64,000 nt of DNA, taken from NCBI RefSeq assembly GCF_003852515.1, contig NZ_QAJK01000076.1:1-64000 (forward strand). Reading direction: 5' to 3'. The notes under the pieces were generated by a model, which ran no database searches, was not told the DNA's origin, and saw only the letters and a program-made list of their open reading frames with translations. Below, in pieces: positions 9,567 to 18,653 of this stretch. Source of the DNA: Variovorax sp. KBW07. GTDB taxonomy: Bacteria; Pseudomonadota; Gammaproteobacteria; Burkholderiales; Burkholderiaceae_C. A program made the position numbers and the translations under genes. The stretch's first letter is position 1. Each line of letters begins with the position of its first letter.

Positions 9567-10250
9567 ATGTTTGCCGCCGCCATTTTCGACATGGACGGGC
9601 TGCTCATCGATTCGGAGCGGCCCATCATGGCCGCCTGGATCGAGGCCGCCCGCACGCTCGACATCGAGCTTTCGCACGGCCAGTACCTGCAGGTGGTCGG
9701 GCTGGCCACCGTGGAGTCGGAGCTGATCCTGGCGTCGCTGCTCGGCGGCCCGGAGACCTACCAGCATGCCGTGGCGCATGTGCGCCGGCGCCTGCAACTG
9801 GAGCGCGTGGACGGCACGCCGCTCTTTCCCATCAAGCCCGGCGCGAACGAGTTCCTGACTGCCTTGCGCGAGCGCGGCACGCGCTGCGCCGTGGCGTCGT
9901 CGTCCACCAGCGGCCAGATCCAGGCCTGTCTTGGCAGCCTGGGCCTGTTGCACCATTTCTCGGCCTTCGCGGGCGGTGACGAAGTGGCGCGCGCCAAGCC
10001 CGACCCGGCGCTCTACCGGCTCGCTGCCGAGCGGCTGGACGTGGACCCGACGCAGTGCATCGCCTTCGAGGACAGCGAGAACGGCGCCAAGGCGGCGCTG
10101 GCCGCCGGCATGCGCGTGGTGGTCGTCCCGGACCTGAAGCATCCGCCTGCCTCGATCACCGAACGCGCATTCCATGTGCTCGATTCGCTGCACGATGCCG
10201 TGGCGCATGTGCCGCGCTGGTTTCCCGTGCCGCGGGAGAAGCTGGGGTGA
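9567..10250 (+). CDS. HAD-IA family phosphatase
   Basis: 227 residues. HAD motif I IFDMDGLLIDSE (nucleophile and acid/base Asp pair) is at the N-terminus, motif II is ASSST, motif III Lys is in ARAKPDPALY and motif IV is FEDSENGAKAA. The cap and sequence resemble the YniC/YfbT group of sugar-phosphate phosphatases (hexitol phosphatase, 2-deoxyglucose-6-phosphatase), so a small phosphorylated sugar is a likely substrate. The start at the MFAAAIFDMDG methionine is chosen because motif I must lie at the N-terminus. The stop codon overlaps the next small gene as GTGA. Confidence 0.88.
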   Translation: MFAAAIFDMDGLLIDSERPIMAAWIEAARTLDIELSHGQYLQVVGLATVESELILASLLGGPETYQHAVAHVRRRLQLERVDGTPLFPIKPGANEFLTALRERGTRCAVASSSTSGQIQACLGSLGLLHHFSAFAGGDEVARAKPDPALYRLAAERLDVDPTQCIAFEDSENGAKAALAAGMRVVVVPDLKHPPASITERAFHVLDSLHDAVAHVPRWFPVPREKLG

Positions 10251-10570
10251 TCAAGATCGGCACGCTCTGCCATGTGGTCGACAGCTGCCTGGCGTCGCCA
10301 ATGACCGAGCGTGCGGTGGGCCGCATCGTCGAGGTGGTCTCGCTGCCCTACGAAGCACCGAGCGATCGCTACCTGCCGGGCACGTACTACGACGTGCTGT
10401 TCGAAGGCTGGACCTTCTATTGCCGCAGCGACAAGCTGGTGCCGATCAACGACCCCGATGCGGACGTCGGCCGGTGGGAGGACGAATTTGTCGACCCGCC
10501 GGCGAGCGCGGCTCAGAGCACTTCGTCGCGCAACTGCGGGAACACCTTCGACACCTTCGCCAGAAGGTAG
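10247..10570 (+). CDS. small conserved-looking protein coupled to the HAD phosphatase
   Basis: 107 residues starting at a GTG whose last bases form the HAD stop codon (GTGA overlap). The protein begins [14 protein letters not shown], continues with [12 protein letters not shown] and ends its ordered part near [12 protein letters not shown], suggesting a small beta-rich fold. The last 20 or so residues overlap the convergent oxygenase gene by 58 nt and look unstructured. No family recognised. Translational coupling and protein-like composition support a real gene; functional link to the phosphatase is inference. Confidence 0.6.
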   Translation: MIKIGTLCHVVDSCLASPMTERAVGRIVEVVSLPYEAPSDRYLPGTYYDVLFEGWTFYCRSDKLVPINDPDADVGRWEDEFVDPPASAAQSTSSRNCGNTFDTFARR

Positions 10571-11532
10571 TCGCCGTAGCGGCCGCTGAAGGCGTGCACG
10601 TTGGCGCGGTCCCAGCGCTCGGCACTGTCGTCCAGCGCCTCGGCGCCCGCCAGGCCTTCGATGCGCTGCACGCGGGCCTCGAAATTGGGATCGAAGAACA
10701 ACGGAAACGACAACCGGTCGCGGCCCGAGGTGTTGCGCTTCACGCGGTGCGGCGTCGACTTGTAGAGCCCGCCGGTCATGCGGTCGAGCATGTCGCCGAT
10801 GTTGCAGATGAACGAGCCTGGAATCGGCGGCGCATCGATCCAGCCCGCAGGCGTGTGCACGGCCAGGCCGCCCACGTTGTCCTGGTGAAGGATGGTCAGC
10901 AGGCCGTAGTCGGTGTGCTCGCCCACGCCCCATTGCACGTCGAGCCCTTCGGGAACGGCCTGTGTGGGGTAGTTGAACAGGCGGAACAAGATGAGCGGGT
11001 CGGCCGTGTAGCGCTCGGCAAAGTACGAGGCCGGCAGGCCGAGGCTCAGCGCAATGCCTTCCATCAGCCGGTGGCCCAGTTGCGCAACGGCCGCCATGTA
11101 GTCGAGGATGGTCTCGCGAAAGCCCGCCACATCGGGGAACAGGTTGGGCCCGTGCACCGGCGTCTTCGCCTGCACCAGCGGATGCGAGGTGGGCAGTTCG
11201 GTGCCGAGGTACAGGCCTTCTTTCCAGTCGGGCCGGCCCGAGGTCAGCTCGCCGCCGAGCGGGAAGAAACCGCGCCACGCACGGCCGCCCAGGGCCATGC
11301 GCCACTGCATCTTGGTTTCTTCGGGCAGCTCGAAGAACCGGTGGCTCAGGTCTTCGAGCCGCTGGACCAGTGCAGCATCGACGCCATGGCCCGTGACGTA
11401 GAAGAAGCCGTGCGCCCGGCAGGCCGCGCCGATCTGCGCGGCCACGGCGTCGCGTGCGGGCGTGCCGGCCACCAGTGGCGCGACGTCGATCACGGGCAGC
11501 GAGAGAAGGTCGGAAGAAGAGGTGGTGGTCAT
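10513..11532 (-). CDS. 2-oxoglutarate/Fe(II) oxygenase, isopenicillin N synthase-like
   Basis: 339 residues. The N-terminal DIOX_N half starts [12 protein letters not shown] and contains [11 protein letters not shown]. The jelly-roll half holds the iron triad: His and Asp in GEHTDYG and the distal His in TPHRVKRN, followed by the co-substrate Arg motif RLSFPLFF. These soluble enzymes hydroxylate or desaturate small molecules. The gene begins 24 nt after the ATPase of the amino-acid importer, so it is probably the last gene of that operon and may act on the imported compound (inference). It is convergent with the HAD-linked small gene. Confidence 0.88.
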   Translation of the reverse strand: MTTTSSSDLLSLPVIDVAPLVAGTPARDAVAAQIGAACRAHGFFYVTGHGVDAALVQRLEDLSHRFFELPEETKMQWRMALGGRAWRGFFPLGGELTSGRPDWKEGLYLGTELPTSHPLVQAKTPVHGPNLFPDVAGFRETILDYMAAVAQLGHRLMEGIALSLGLPASYFAERYTADPLILFRLFNYPTQAVPEGLDVQWGVGEHTDYGLLTILHQDNVGGLAVHTPAGWIDAPPIPGSFICNIGDMLDRMTGGLYKSTPHRVKRNTSGRDRLSFPLFFDPNFEARVQRIEGLAGAEALDDSAERWDRANVHAFSGRYGDYLLAKVSKVFPQLRDEVL

Positions 11533-11556
11533 GGGGTCACTGTCGTGAAGAGCATG

Positions 11557-12300
11557 TCATGCATTGCGCGAGAACGGCGAGCGGATGTCCGAAAGAAACT
11601 GCTGCGCGCGGGGATGCTGCGGGCGATTGAAAAAGTCGTCGGGCGTGGCGCGCTCCAGCACGCTGCCTTCGTCCATGAAGAGCACGCGGTCGGCCACTTC
11701 GCGCGCAAAGCCCATCTCGTGCGTCACGCAGACCATGGTCATGCCGTCGCGCGTGAGGTCGCGCATCACCAGCAGCACTTCGCCCACCATTTCGGGGTCG
11801 AGCGCGCTGGTGGGTTCGTCGAACAGCATCAGCGGCGGCTGCATGGCCAGCGCGCGCGCAATGGCCACGCGCTGCTGCTGGCCGCCCGACAGTTCGCTCG
11901 GCCAGGCATTGGCCTTGTTCGACAGGCCCACGCGGTGCAGCAACGCCATCGCGCGCTCGTCGGCTTCCTTGCGCGTGAGGCCGCGCAGCTGCATCGGCGC
12001 CATGGTGCAGTTCTGCAGCACCGTCAGGTGCGGGAACAGGTTGAACTGCTGGAACACGAAGCCGATGCGCGAGCGGAAGGCATTCACGTCGGTGCCCGGC
12101 GCATGGATGTCCTTGCCCTCGACCCTGATGCGGCCCGACTGGATCGGCTCCAGCCGGTTGAAGGTGCGAATCAACGTCGACTTGCCCGAGCCCGAAGGCC
12201 CGCACACCACCACCACTTCGCCCTTGTGGATGGTTTCGGTCACGTCGACCAGGGCGTGGTAGTTGCCGTACCACTTGTTGACTTTGTCGAGCTCGATCAT
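11557..12300 (-). CDS. polar amino-acid ABC transporter ATPase
   Basis: 247 residues of the GlnQ/GltL family. Walker [10 protein letters not shown]-loop [13 protein letters not shown], signature LSGGQQQR, Walker [14 protein letters not shown] and switch His in VTHEMGFA are all intact. It starts at an ATG overlapping the permease stop codon as ATGA. It energises uptake through the two upstream permeases and the periplasmic binding protein. Gene order (binding protein, permease, permease, ATPase) matches gltIJKL-type glutamate/aspartate importers, though the substrate is not proven. Confidence 0.95.
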   Translation of the reverse strand: MIELDKVNKWYGNYHALVDVTETIHKGEVVVVCGPSGSGKSTLIRTFNRLEPIQSGRIRVEGKDIHAPGTDVNAFRSRIGFVFQQFNLFPHLTVLQNCTMAPMQLRGLTRKEADERAMALLHRVGLSNKANAWPSELSGGQQQRVAIARALAMQPPLMLFDEPTSALDPEMVGEVLLVMRDLTRDGMTMVCVTHEMGFAREVADRVLFMDEGSVLERATPDDFFNRPQHPRAQQFLSDIRSPFSRNA

Positions 12301-13013
12301 GCGGGCACCTTGGCGGAAGAGGCGACTGTGGAGAGGCCGCGGCGCGCGAGCCGGCGTTCCAGCCAGTAGGCGAAGCGCGACAGGCCGAAGCACAGGATGA
12401 AGTAGGTCAGGCCCAGGATCAGGTAGATCTGCGCGGGCTTGGTGAACACCTGCGTGTTGATCTGCGTCGCGATGAACGACACCTCGGCCAGCCCGATGAT
12501 GTAGCCCAGCGAGGTCTCCTTGATGGTCGACACGAACTGGTTCACCAGCGACGGCAGCATGCTGCGCAAAGACTGCGGCAGCACCACCAGGCGCATGGCG
12601 CGGCCATAGCTCAGGCCGAGCGCGCGGGCGGTTTCCATCTGGCCGCGCGGCAGGCCCTGGATGCCGGCGCGCACGATCTCGGCCAGGTAGGCGGCGTCGA
12701 ACACCACCAGCGCGATCAGCATGGTGGTGAACTGGTCGGTCTTGATGCCGGTCACGCTGGGCAGGAAGAAGTAGGCCCAGAAGATCACCATCAGCAGCGG
12801 CAGGCCGCGCACCACGAACACGAAGGCCGTGACGGGCCAGCGCAGCCAGCGCCACGGGCTCACGCGCGCCAGGCCGAGCGCGATGCCCAGCGGCAGCGCC
12901 AGCACCAGCCCGCAGGAGGCCAGCAGCAGCGTGAGCACCAGGCCGCCGAGCGGCCCGTTCGGGTACTGCCCGATGAGAAAGTAGACCCAGTAGTCGTTGA
13001 TGATTTCGATCAT
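12297..13013 (-). CDS. polar amino-acid ABC transporter permease (second)
   Basis: 238 residues of the HisM/GltK type, about five membrane helices. The EAA loop reads [20 protein letters not shown] and the conserved [12 protein letters not shown] follows helix 2. It is coupled to the ATPase by an ATGA overlap and lies 13 nt downstream of the first permease. The last residues are basic and cytoplasmic. Confidence 0.93.
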   Translation of the reverse strand: MIEIINDYWVYFLIGQYPNGPLGGLVLTLLLASCGLVLALPLGIALGLARVSPWRWLRWPVTAFVFVVRGLPLLMVIFWAYFFLPSVTGIKTDQFTTMLIALVVFDAAYLAEIVRAGIQGLPRGQMETARALGLSYGRAMRLVVLPQSLRSMLPSLVNQFVSTIKETSLGYIIGLAEVSFIATQINTQVFTKPAQIYLILGLTYFILCFGLSRFAYWLERRLARRGLSTVASSAKVPA

Positions 13014-13026
13014 GTGGCCCGCCCCG

Positions 13027-13722
13027 TCAGATGGTCCGCACCGGGAACCGGTGCTGGTACCAGGTGGCCAGCCCGGTGATGGCCAGCGACACCGTGAGGT
13101 AGGCCGCGCTCGCGAACGCGAACGACTCGAAGCTGCGGAAGGTCGCGCTCTCTACCTGGCCGGCCTGGTACATCAGCTCGGCCACGCCGATCACGGTGGC
13201 GATGGAGGTGTTCTTCCACAGGCTCAGCGTCTGCGAGATGAGCGGTGGAATGGTCACGCGCAGTGCCTGCGGCAGCACCACGCGGCGCATGGTGGCCAGG
13301 TAGCTGAAGCCCATCGCACGCCCGGCCTCGAACTGCACCGTGGGAATGGCGCGGATGCCGCTGCGGATGTCTTCCGCCATGAAGGCGGCCGTATACAGCG
13401 CCAGCGCAATCACCGCGCTGAAGGCCTCGATGTGGCCCGCATACAGCCACTGCTTGATGCCCTCGGGCAGCAGCTCGGGTGCGCCGAAATACCAGAACAG
13501 CATGTGCGCCAGCAGCGGGATGTTGCGGATCGACTCGACGTACGCAAAGCCGAGCCAGCGCAGTGGCGCGAACGGCGAGAGCCGCAGCAGCGCCACCACC
13601 AGCGCGATGGGCAGCGCCAGCACCAGCGCGGCCGCGAGCAGCTGCAGCGAAAGCAGCAGGCCCGCGACAAGCATGTCGTGGTACTTGCCGGTGAGCAGCA
13701 AGGAATAGTCGAACAGGGGCAT
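13027..13722 (-). CDS. polar amino-acid ABC transporter permease (first)
   Basis: 231 residues from MPLFDYSLL, of the HisQ/GltJ type. The segment YVESIRNIPLLAHMLFWY and the EAA loop ATMRRVVLPQALRVTIPPL are diagnostic. A longer reading frame to 13827 is rejected because it reads through a repeat element. The spacer between this gene and the binding-protein gene is occupied by that repeat, which may reduce transcription of the membrane genes relative to the binding protein. Confidence 0.92.
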   Translation of the reverse strand: MPLFDYSLLLTGKYHDMLVAGLLLSLQLLAAALVLALPIALVVALLRLSPFAPLRWLGFAYVESIRNIPLLAHMLFWYFGAPELLPEGIKQWLYAGHIEAFSAVIALALYTAAFMAEDIRSGIRAIPTVQFEAGRAMGFSYLATMRRVVLPQALRVTIPPLISQTLSLWKNTSIATVIGVAELMYQAGQVESATFRSFESFAFASAAYLTVSLAITGLATWYQHRFPVRTI

Positions 13723-13757
13723 GGGGGGCGACAGTATCACCGTCGCGAGGGGAATCT

Positions 13758-13875
13758 TCTCCCTCCCCCGCTGGGGGAGGGTTGGGGTGGGGGCACGACG
13801 GCGATCGATACGCCGCGGGCTGTGCAAAAGCCGTCAGCCCCCATCCCGGCCTTCCCCCGGAAGGGGAAGGAGAAA
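13758..13875. repeat. dispersed intergenic repeat, copy A
   Basis: About 117 bp with complementary purine/pyrimidine-rich ends (CTCCCTCCCCC on the left, GGGGAAGGAGAAA on the right) and inner arms TTGGGGTGGGGGC and GCCCCCATCCC. It can fold into one long imperfect hairpin. A second copy lies at 18534-18651 with the same ends, inner arms and the shared box GGGGGCACGACGGC. It sits between the binding-protein gene and the first permease gene of one operon. Confidence 0.8.
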
Positions 13876-13890
13876 CACAAACGCGGGGGC

Positions 13891-14718
13891 TCAGTCGATC
13901 TTGTCGGTCTCGAGCTTGAAGTCGCGCGTCTGGAAGCCCGACGCCGTGTTCGGGCCGTACCACTTGATGAAGATCTTCTGTGCTTCGCCCGACTTCTCGA
14001 GCTCGCGCAACGTGTCGTCCACCACGGCCTTCAACGCGGTCTCGCCCTTCTTGATGCCGATGGCCAGCGACTCGGTGCTCAGGTTCTGCTTGAGCACCAC
14101 GTACTGCGCCTTCTGCGGGCCGAGCTTGGCATAGCTGCGCAGCAGCGCGGCCTCGTCGTCCACGTAGCCCACGCCCTTGCCCTGCTGCAGGGCCTGGAAG
14201 GCTTGCTGGCTCGTGTCGAAGGTCACGACCTCGGCCGTGGGCACGGCCTTGCGGATGTTCGGCTCCTGCGTGCCGCCGCGGATGGTCAGCACCTTCTTGC
14301 CGCCGAGTTGCGGCACGTCGGTGATGCCGCTGTCCTTCTTCACGATGGCCTTCTGGCCGGTCACGAAAGTGGTCAGCGAGAAGTCGATCTGCGCCTCGCG
14401 CTCCTTGTTGTGCGTGAGGCCGGCAGCCACCAGGTCGACGTGGCCCTGCTGCAGCTCGGGAATGCGCGCGGCCACGGCGATCTGCTTGAGCGTGGTCTTC
14501 ACGCCGATCTTCTTGGCGATGGCGTTGGCCAGGTCGACTTCGTAGCCGACGATCTGGCGCGTCTTGGGATCGATGAAGGTGGCGGGCTCGTCGGTGCCGA
14601 GCACGCCGACCACCAGTTCGCCCTTCTTCTTGATGTCGGCCAACTGGTCGGCATGGGCCACCGTGCCGAGCAAAAGGGTGGAGGCGGCAACGGCCGCGGC
14701 AATCAGGTTCAAGCGCAT
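13891..14718 (-). CDS. polar amino-acid ABC transporter substrate-binding protein
   Basis: 275 residues. A cleavable signal peptide ends near VAHA; the mature part is a class II periplasmic binding protein (SBP_bac_3) with KKKGELVVGVLGTDEPATF, GYEVDLANAIAKKIGV and AAGLTHNKEREAQIDFS. It delivers a polar amino acid to the two permeases downstream. The start is set by a clear ribosome site (GAAGGAG, 6 nt before ATG) and by the signal peptide. First gene of the importer operon, with a sigma-70-like promoter upstream. Confidence 0.93.
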   Translation of the reverse strand: MRLNLIAAAVAASTLLLGTVAHADQLADIKKKGELVVGVLGTDEPATFIDPKTRQIVGYEVDLANAIAKKIGVKTTLKQIAVAARIPELQQGHVDLVAAGLTHNKEREAQIDFSLTTFVTGQKAIVKKDSGITDVPQLGGKKVLTIRGGTQEPNIRKAVPTAEVVTFDTSQQAFQALQQGKGVGYVDDEAALLRSYAKLGPQKAQYVVLKQNLSTESLAIGIKKGETALKAVVDDTLRELEKSGEAQKIFIKWYGPNTASGFQTRDFKLETDKID

Positions 14719-14757
14719 GTTCTTCTCCTTCTGGGAAAGCAAGAGCGGCACCTTATC

Positions 14758-14786
14758 AATAAAACTTCAGATCATTAAATGGTCAA
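14758..14786 (-). promoter_or_regulatory. sigma-70-like promoter of the amino-acid importer
   Basis: On the minus strand, TTGACC (14786-14781) and TTTATT (14763-14758) are separated by 17 nt in an AT-rich island, 40 nt before the binding-protein ATG. The -35 box matches 5 of 6 bases. Confidence 0.5.
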
Positions 14787-14829
14787 TTCATATATCGACA
14801 TGTGCGTGCGGCTATGAGCGGCGCACGGC

Positions 14830-15444
14830 TCATTGCTGCGGCTCCCACGGCATCAGCTTATCCGTGCCGCTGCTCCCGCAATACGGCCAGGGCTCGGCAC
14901 CGCGTGTGCCGGTGTAGGAGGCGCCGAAGTTGGCGTTGAACAGGCGCCAGCTTGGCGGAGGCGGTGGCTCGTTGGCCGTGCGAAAAAGCTTGCCAAGGAA
15001 TGAACGCTGCCCGGCAGGCGGCGGCGGTTCGACTTCGAAGATGCCCAGCATGGTCTCGAGCGATTGCCGCCATTCGGGGCCTGTGCCCACCATGCCGCCG
15101 ATCTGGCTGGTGTCTAGGTGGACGTACTCAAAGGGCGTCCGTACCAGCATCGAGGCGAACTGGTTCAGCCAGACCGGGTCAATGCCTGGGAAATGCGAGA
15201 TCAGCCGCGGGCGCCGCGTGTCGAGCATGGCGATGGCCTGCGTTCTCTTCTTGGCGAGGTAGGGCCAGACATCGTCCGATTCCTCCGACTCCCTGCGGTC
15301 GGCGATGTCTTCGCCATCGAACATGGCGAGCCAGAACAGCGGCACGTGGTACTTGGAGAGCAGATAGGGAGAGCTTTCCGAAAGCTCCCCGCGCCCCGGA
15401 GGTGACTTGGCCTCAGAAAAGTACAACTCCGAATAGCTTCCCAT
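14830..15444 (-). CDS. unrecognised 204-residue protein
   Basis: Starts MGSYSELYFSEAK after a perfect AAGGAGG ribosome site 7 nt upstream; the reading frame extends further up but without a ribosome site. No signal peptide or membrane helix is seen. The middle is rich in Trp/Tyr/Asp (ESEESDDVWPYLAKK, HFPGIDPVWLNQF) and the C-terminal third has proline runs (EPPPPAGQ, NEPPPPPSW). I do not recognise the family. It is alone, between the importer operon and fabV on the opposite strand. The composition and lone position are like immunity or accessory proteins, but this is not evidence of function. Confidence 0.7.
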   Translation of the reverse strand: MGSYSELYFSEAKSPPGRGELSESSPYLLSKYHVPLFWLAMFDGEDIADRRESEESDDVWPYLAKKRTQAIAMLDTRRPRLISHFPGIDPVWLNQFASMLVRTPFEYVHLDTSQIGGMVGTGPEWRQSLETMLGIFEVEPPPPAGQRSFLGKLFRTANEPPPPPSWRLFNANFGASYTGTRGAEPWPYCGSSGTDKLMPWEPQQ

Positions 15445-15619
15445 GGTCTTGCCTCCTTTTGCGAACAGATCCAGATAGTCATTTCGCCGTCTTGGCGCGC
15501 CGCGCGGATGCATTCTGCCTTTGGGGATGCTGAAGGTTTCTCTGCCGGGCTGGGGTAAATTCGCGGCGCGAAAAACGCGCTTCCGTCGTTTTCGCGGTTC
15601 CTCTTTCAGCGAGCTTTCC

Positions 15620-16816
15620 ATGATCATCAAACCGCGTGTGCGCGGCTTCATCTGCATTACGACCCACCCCACGGGTTGCGAAGCCAACGTTAAGCAACAG
15701 ATCGACTACGTCAAGGCACAGGCGCCCATCGCCGGCGGCCCGAAGCGGGTGCTGGTGATCGGCGCATCGACCGGCTACGGCCTGGCCGCGCGCATCACCG
15801 CGGCCTTCGGTTGCGGCGCCGACACGCTGGGCGTGTTCTTCGAGCGCGCCGGCAGCGAGACCAAGCCCGCATCGCCCGGCTGGTACAACACGGCCGCCTT
15901 CCATTGCGCCGCCACGGCCGAAGGGCGCTACGCGAAGAGCATCAATGGCGACGGCTTTTCCGACGCGGTGAAGCAGCAGACCATCGACACGATCCGGGCC
16001 GACCTCGGGCAGGTCGACCTGGTGGTCTACAGCCTGGCGGCGCCGCGCCGCACGCACCCCAAGACCGGCCAGGTCTTCAACTCCACGCTCAAGCCCATTG
16101 GCAAGGCGGTCAACCTGCGCGGCCTGGACACAGACAACGAGGTCGTGAAGGAGTCGGTGCTGCAGCCGGCCACGCAGGAAGAGATCGACAACACCGTGGC
16201 CGTGATGGGCGGCGAAGACTGGCAGATGTGGATCGACGCGTTGCAAGCCGCGGGCGTGCTGGCCGATGGCGCAAAGACCACGGCCTTCACCTACCTGGGC
16301 GAGCAGATCACGCACGACATCTACTGGAACGGCTCCATTGGCGCGGCCAAGAAAGACCTCGACCAGAAGGTGCTGGGCATCCGCGAGACGCTGGCCGCGA
16401 AGGGCGGCGACGCGCGCGTGTCGGTGCTGAAGGCGGTGGTCACGCAGGCCAGCTCGGCCATTCCGATGATGCCGCTGTACCTGTCGCTGCTGTTCAAGGT
16501 GATGAAGGCGCAGGGCACGCACGAGGGCTGCATCGAGCAGGTGCACGGCCTCTATGCCGAGAGCCTGTATGGCGCCGCGCCGCACGTCGACGACGAAGGC
16601 CGCCTGCGCGCCGACTACAAGGAACTGGCGCCGCAGGTGCAGGCCCGCGTGCAGGAACTGTGGCCGCAGGTGACCAACGAGAACCTGTACGAACTGACCG
16701 ATTTCGCGGGCTACAAGACCGAGTTTTTGCGGCTCTTCGGCTTCGCCGTCGAGGGCGTGGACTACGAGGCCGACGTGAACCCCGATGTGGGAATTCCGGG
16801 CCTCATCCAGGTCTAG
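15620..16816 (+). CDS. fabV: trans-2-enoyl-ACP/CoA reductase FabV
   Basis: 398 residues starting [20 protein letters not shown], the typical FabV N-terminus. The NADH site is [15 protein letters not shown] and the catalytic Tyr-X8-Lys motif is visible as [10 protein letters not shown]. FabV catalyses the last reduction of the fatty-acid elongation cycle and, in characterised bacteria, is insensitive to triclosan. Length matches the family (about 395-400). The longer frame upstream (from 15521) is rejected because it adds a basic leader absent from the family. Followed closely by a globin gene. Confidence 0.96.
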   Translation: MIIKPRVRGFICITTHPTGCEANVKQQIDYVKAQAPIAGGPKRVLVIGASTGYGLAARITAAFGCGADTLGVFFERAGSETKPASPGWYNTAAFHCAATAEGRYAKSINGDGFSDAVKQQTIDTIRADLGQVDLVVYSLAAPRRTHPKTGQVFNSTLKPIGKAVNLRGLDTDNEVVKESVLQPATQEEIDNTVAVMGGEDWQMWIDALQAAGVLADGAKTTAFTYLGEQITHDIYWNGSIGAAKKDLDQKVLGIRETLAAKGGDARVSVLKAVVTQASSAIPMMPLYLSLLFKVMKAQGTHEGCIEQVHGLYAESLYGAAPHVDDEGRLRADYKELAPQVQARVQELWPQVTNENLYELTDFAGYKTEFLRLFGFAVEGVDYEADVNPDVGIPGLIQV

Positions 16817-16843
16817 GAAGCCCGTGGAGGGATACTCCCGGGC

Positions 16844-17263
16844 ATGCAGATTCAAGAAAAACCGCCAGCCGGAACCCCCTTCGAGTGGATCGGCGGCGAA
16901 CCCAAGGTAGAGGCGCTGGTCGAGCGCTTCTACGACCTGATGGACCTCGAGCCGGCCTACGCGCAACTGCGTGCCGTGCACGGCACCAGCCTCGACAACG
17001 CACGCCAGCGCCTGTTCTGGTTCCTGTGCGGCTGGCTGGGCGGCCCGCAGCACTACACCGACCGCTTCGGCCACCCGATGCTGCGTGCGCGCCACCTGCC
17101 GCAGGCCATCGGCGGCCACACCATCGGCATCAAGGAGCGCGACCAGTGGCTGGCCTGCATGGACCAGGCGATGGGCGAGACCGGCGTGCCCGATGCCCTG
17201 CGCGAGCGCCTGCGCGGATCTTTTTTCCAGACCGCCGACTGGATGCGCAACCGCGGCGAATGA
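16844..17263 (+). CDS. group II truncated hemoglobin (trHbO type)
   Basis: 139 residues. Globin landmarks are visible: VERFYDLMDLEPAY (B-helix Tyr), WLGGPQHYTDRFGHP (CD region), the proximal heme His in MLRARHLP and the group II Trp in ERDQWLACMDQAM. Such proteins bind O2/NO and act in NO or peroxide defence or oxygen chemistry. The gene lies 27 nt after fabV and 37 nt before an FAD reductase that could serve as its electron donor (inference). Confidence 0.92.
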   Translation: MQIQEKPPAGTPFEWIGGEPKVEALVERFYDLMDLEPAYAQLRAVHGTSLDNARQRLFWFLCGWLGGPQHYTDRFGHPMLRARHLPQAIGGHTIGIKERDQWLACMDQAMGETGVPDALRERLRGSFFQTADWMRNRGE

Positions 17264-17300
17264 CCGCCCGAATCACGACTCCGAAAGACTGTTCTTCACC

Positions 17301-18524
17301 ATGAATTCCATCGTCATCATCGGCGGCGGCCACGCCGCCGCCCAGCTCTGCGCCGGGCTTGCCGAAGCCGGGCAGGGCGCGCGCGTGCACCTGGTCTGCG
17401 AGGAGGCCTGCGAGCCCTACCACCGGCCGCCGCTGTCCAAGGCCTTCCTGAGGAGCGCCGAGGAAACGACGCAGCCGCACAAGGTCGCCGACTGGTACCG
17501 CGAAGCCGGCATCACGCTGCATCTGGGCGACGCGGCCACGGCCATCGACCGCGAGGCGCGCACCGTCACGCTGCGCTCGGGCGCTGTCTTGCCGTGGGAG
17601 CGCCTCGTGCTGGCCACCGGCACGCGCGCGCGGCAGATGGTCGACCTGAAGCCGGGGCTCGAGAACGTGGCCAGCCTGCGCGCCGCCGACGAGGCGCATC
17701 GCCTGCGCGAGCGGCTTGCCGGGGCTGAACGGGTCACGGTGCTGGGCGGCGGTTTCATCGGGCTCGAAGTGGCGGCCACCGCCAAGGCGCTCGGCAAGTC
17801 GGTGCAGGTGCTCGAAAGCGCACCGCGCCTGCTGGGCCGCGCCGTGTCGCCCGAACTCTCGGCGCACGTGCTGGCCACGCACCGCGCGGCCGGCATCGAC
17901 ATCGTGCTGGGTGCGAAGACCGGTGCCTTCGAGGTGGACGGCGACCGGCTGGTGTCGATCGAAGTCAACGGCGCGAAGCAGCCGGTGGACCTGCTGCTGC
18001 TCGGCATCGGCGCGGTGCCCGAGACGGCGCTGGCGCAGGCCGCCGGCATCGAATGCGCGGACGGCATCGTGGTCGATGGCCACATGCAGACCAGCGCGGC
18101 CGACGTGCTCGCGGTGGGAGATTGCACCCGCTTTCCCGATCGCCGCGCGGGCCGCTCGCTGCGGCTCGAATCGGTGCAGAACGCCAACGACCAGGCCCGC
18201 ACGGCCGTGGCCACCCTGACCGGCGCGGCGCGCGCGCACGATGCGGTGGCGTGGTTCTGGTCCGACCAGGGCAGCATGCGTTTGCAGATGGTCGGCCTGA
18301 TGCCGGCCGAAGGCACCCTGGGCCTGACCAGCGTGCGCCGCCCGGGTCCCAAGCCCGAGGCGTTCTCGCTGTTCCACTATGTCGATGGGCAGCTGGTGTG
18401 CGTGGAATCGGTCAATGCGCCGGTCGATCACATGATGAGCCGCAAGCTGCTGGAGGCCGGGCGCAGCCCGGATGCCGCGGCGATTGCGGATGCGGCGATT
18501 CCGCTGAAGAACCACCTGGCCTAG
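17301..18524 (+). CDS. FAD-dependent NAD(P)H oxidoreductase, ferredoxin reductase-like
   Basis: 407 residues. FAD-binding IVIIGGGHAAAQLCAGL is at the N-terminus, NAD(P)-binding VTVLGGGFIGLEVAATA near 145, the second FAD motif DVLAVGDCTRFP near 275, and a C-terminal reductase domain follows. This is the family of rubredoxin/putidaredoxin/dioxygenase ferredoxin reductases. The start at 17301 is the Met directly before the FAD motif. No dioxygenase is nearby; the adjacent truncated hemoglobin is the only obvious redox partner. Confidence 0.9.
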   Translation: MNSIVIIGGGHAAAQLCAGLAEAGQGARVHLVCEEACEPYHRPPLSKAFLRSAEETTQPHKVADWYREAGITLHLGDAATAIDREARTVTLRSGAVLPWERLVLATGTRARQMVDLKPGLENVASLRAADEAHRLRERLAGAERVTVLGGGFIGLEVAATAKALGKSVQVLESAPRLLGRAVSPELSAHVLATHRAAGIDIVLGAKTGAFEVDGDRLVSIEVNGAKQPVDLLLLGIGAVPETALAQAAGIECADGIVVDGHMQTSAADVLAVGDCTRFPDRRAGRSLRLESVQNANDQARTAVATLTGAARAHDAVAWFWSDQGSMRLQMVGLMPAEGTLGLTSVRRPGPKPEAFSLFHYVDGQLVCVESVNAPVDHMMSRKLLEAGRSPDAAAIADAAIPLKNHLA

Positions 18525-18533
18525 CGCCGTATT

Positions 18534-18651
18534 GCTCCCTCCCCTCCCGGGGGAGGGCTGGGGTGGGGGCACGACGGCCTCATCGCATGCACGGCGCTTG
18601 TCCGAAGGCCTGCCCCCATCCCAATCTTCCCCCAAAGGGAGAGGGAGAAAA
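18534..18651. repeat. dispersed intergenic repeat, copy B
   Basis: About 117 bp, homologous to 13758-13875, with left end CTCCCTCCCC, box GGGGTGGGGGCACGACGGC, inner arm GCCCCCATCCC and right end GGGAGAGGGAGAAA. It fills the whole space between two convergent genes (the FAD reductase and the Smr gene) and could act as a bidirectional terminator. Only the conserved ends and stem arms are shared; the centre differs from copy A. Confidence 0.8.
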
Positions 18652-18653
18652 AC

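Noticed and set aside
13758-18651. Whether the 117-bp repeats are the ends of an insertion sequence or composite element
   Set aside because: No transposase lies between or beside them, the intervening genes are housekeeping-type, and the copies look like independent hairpin elements.
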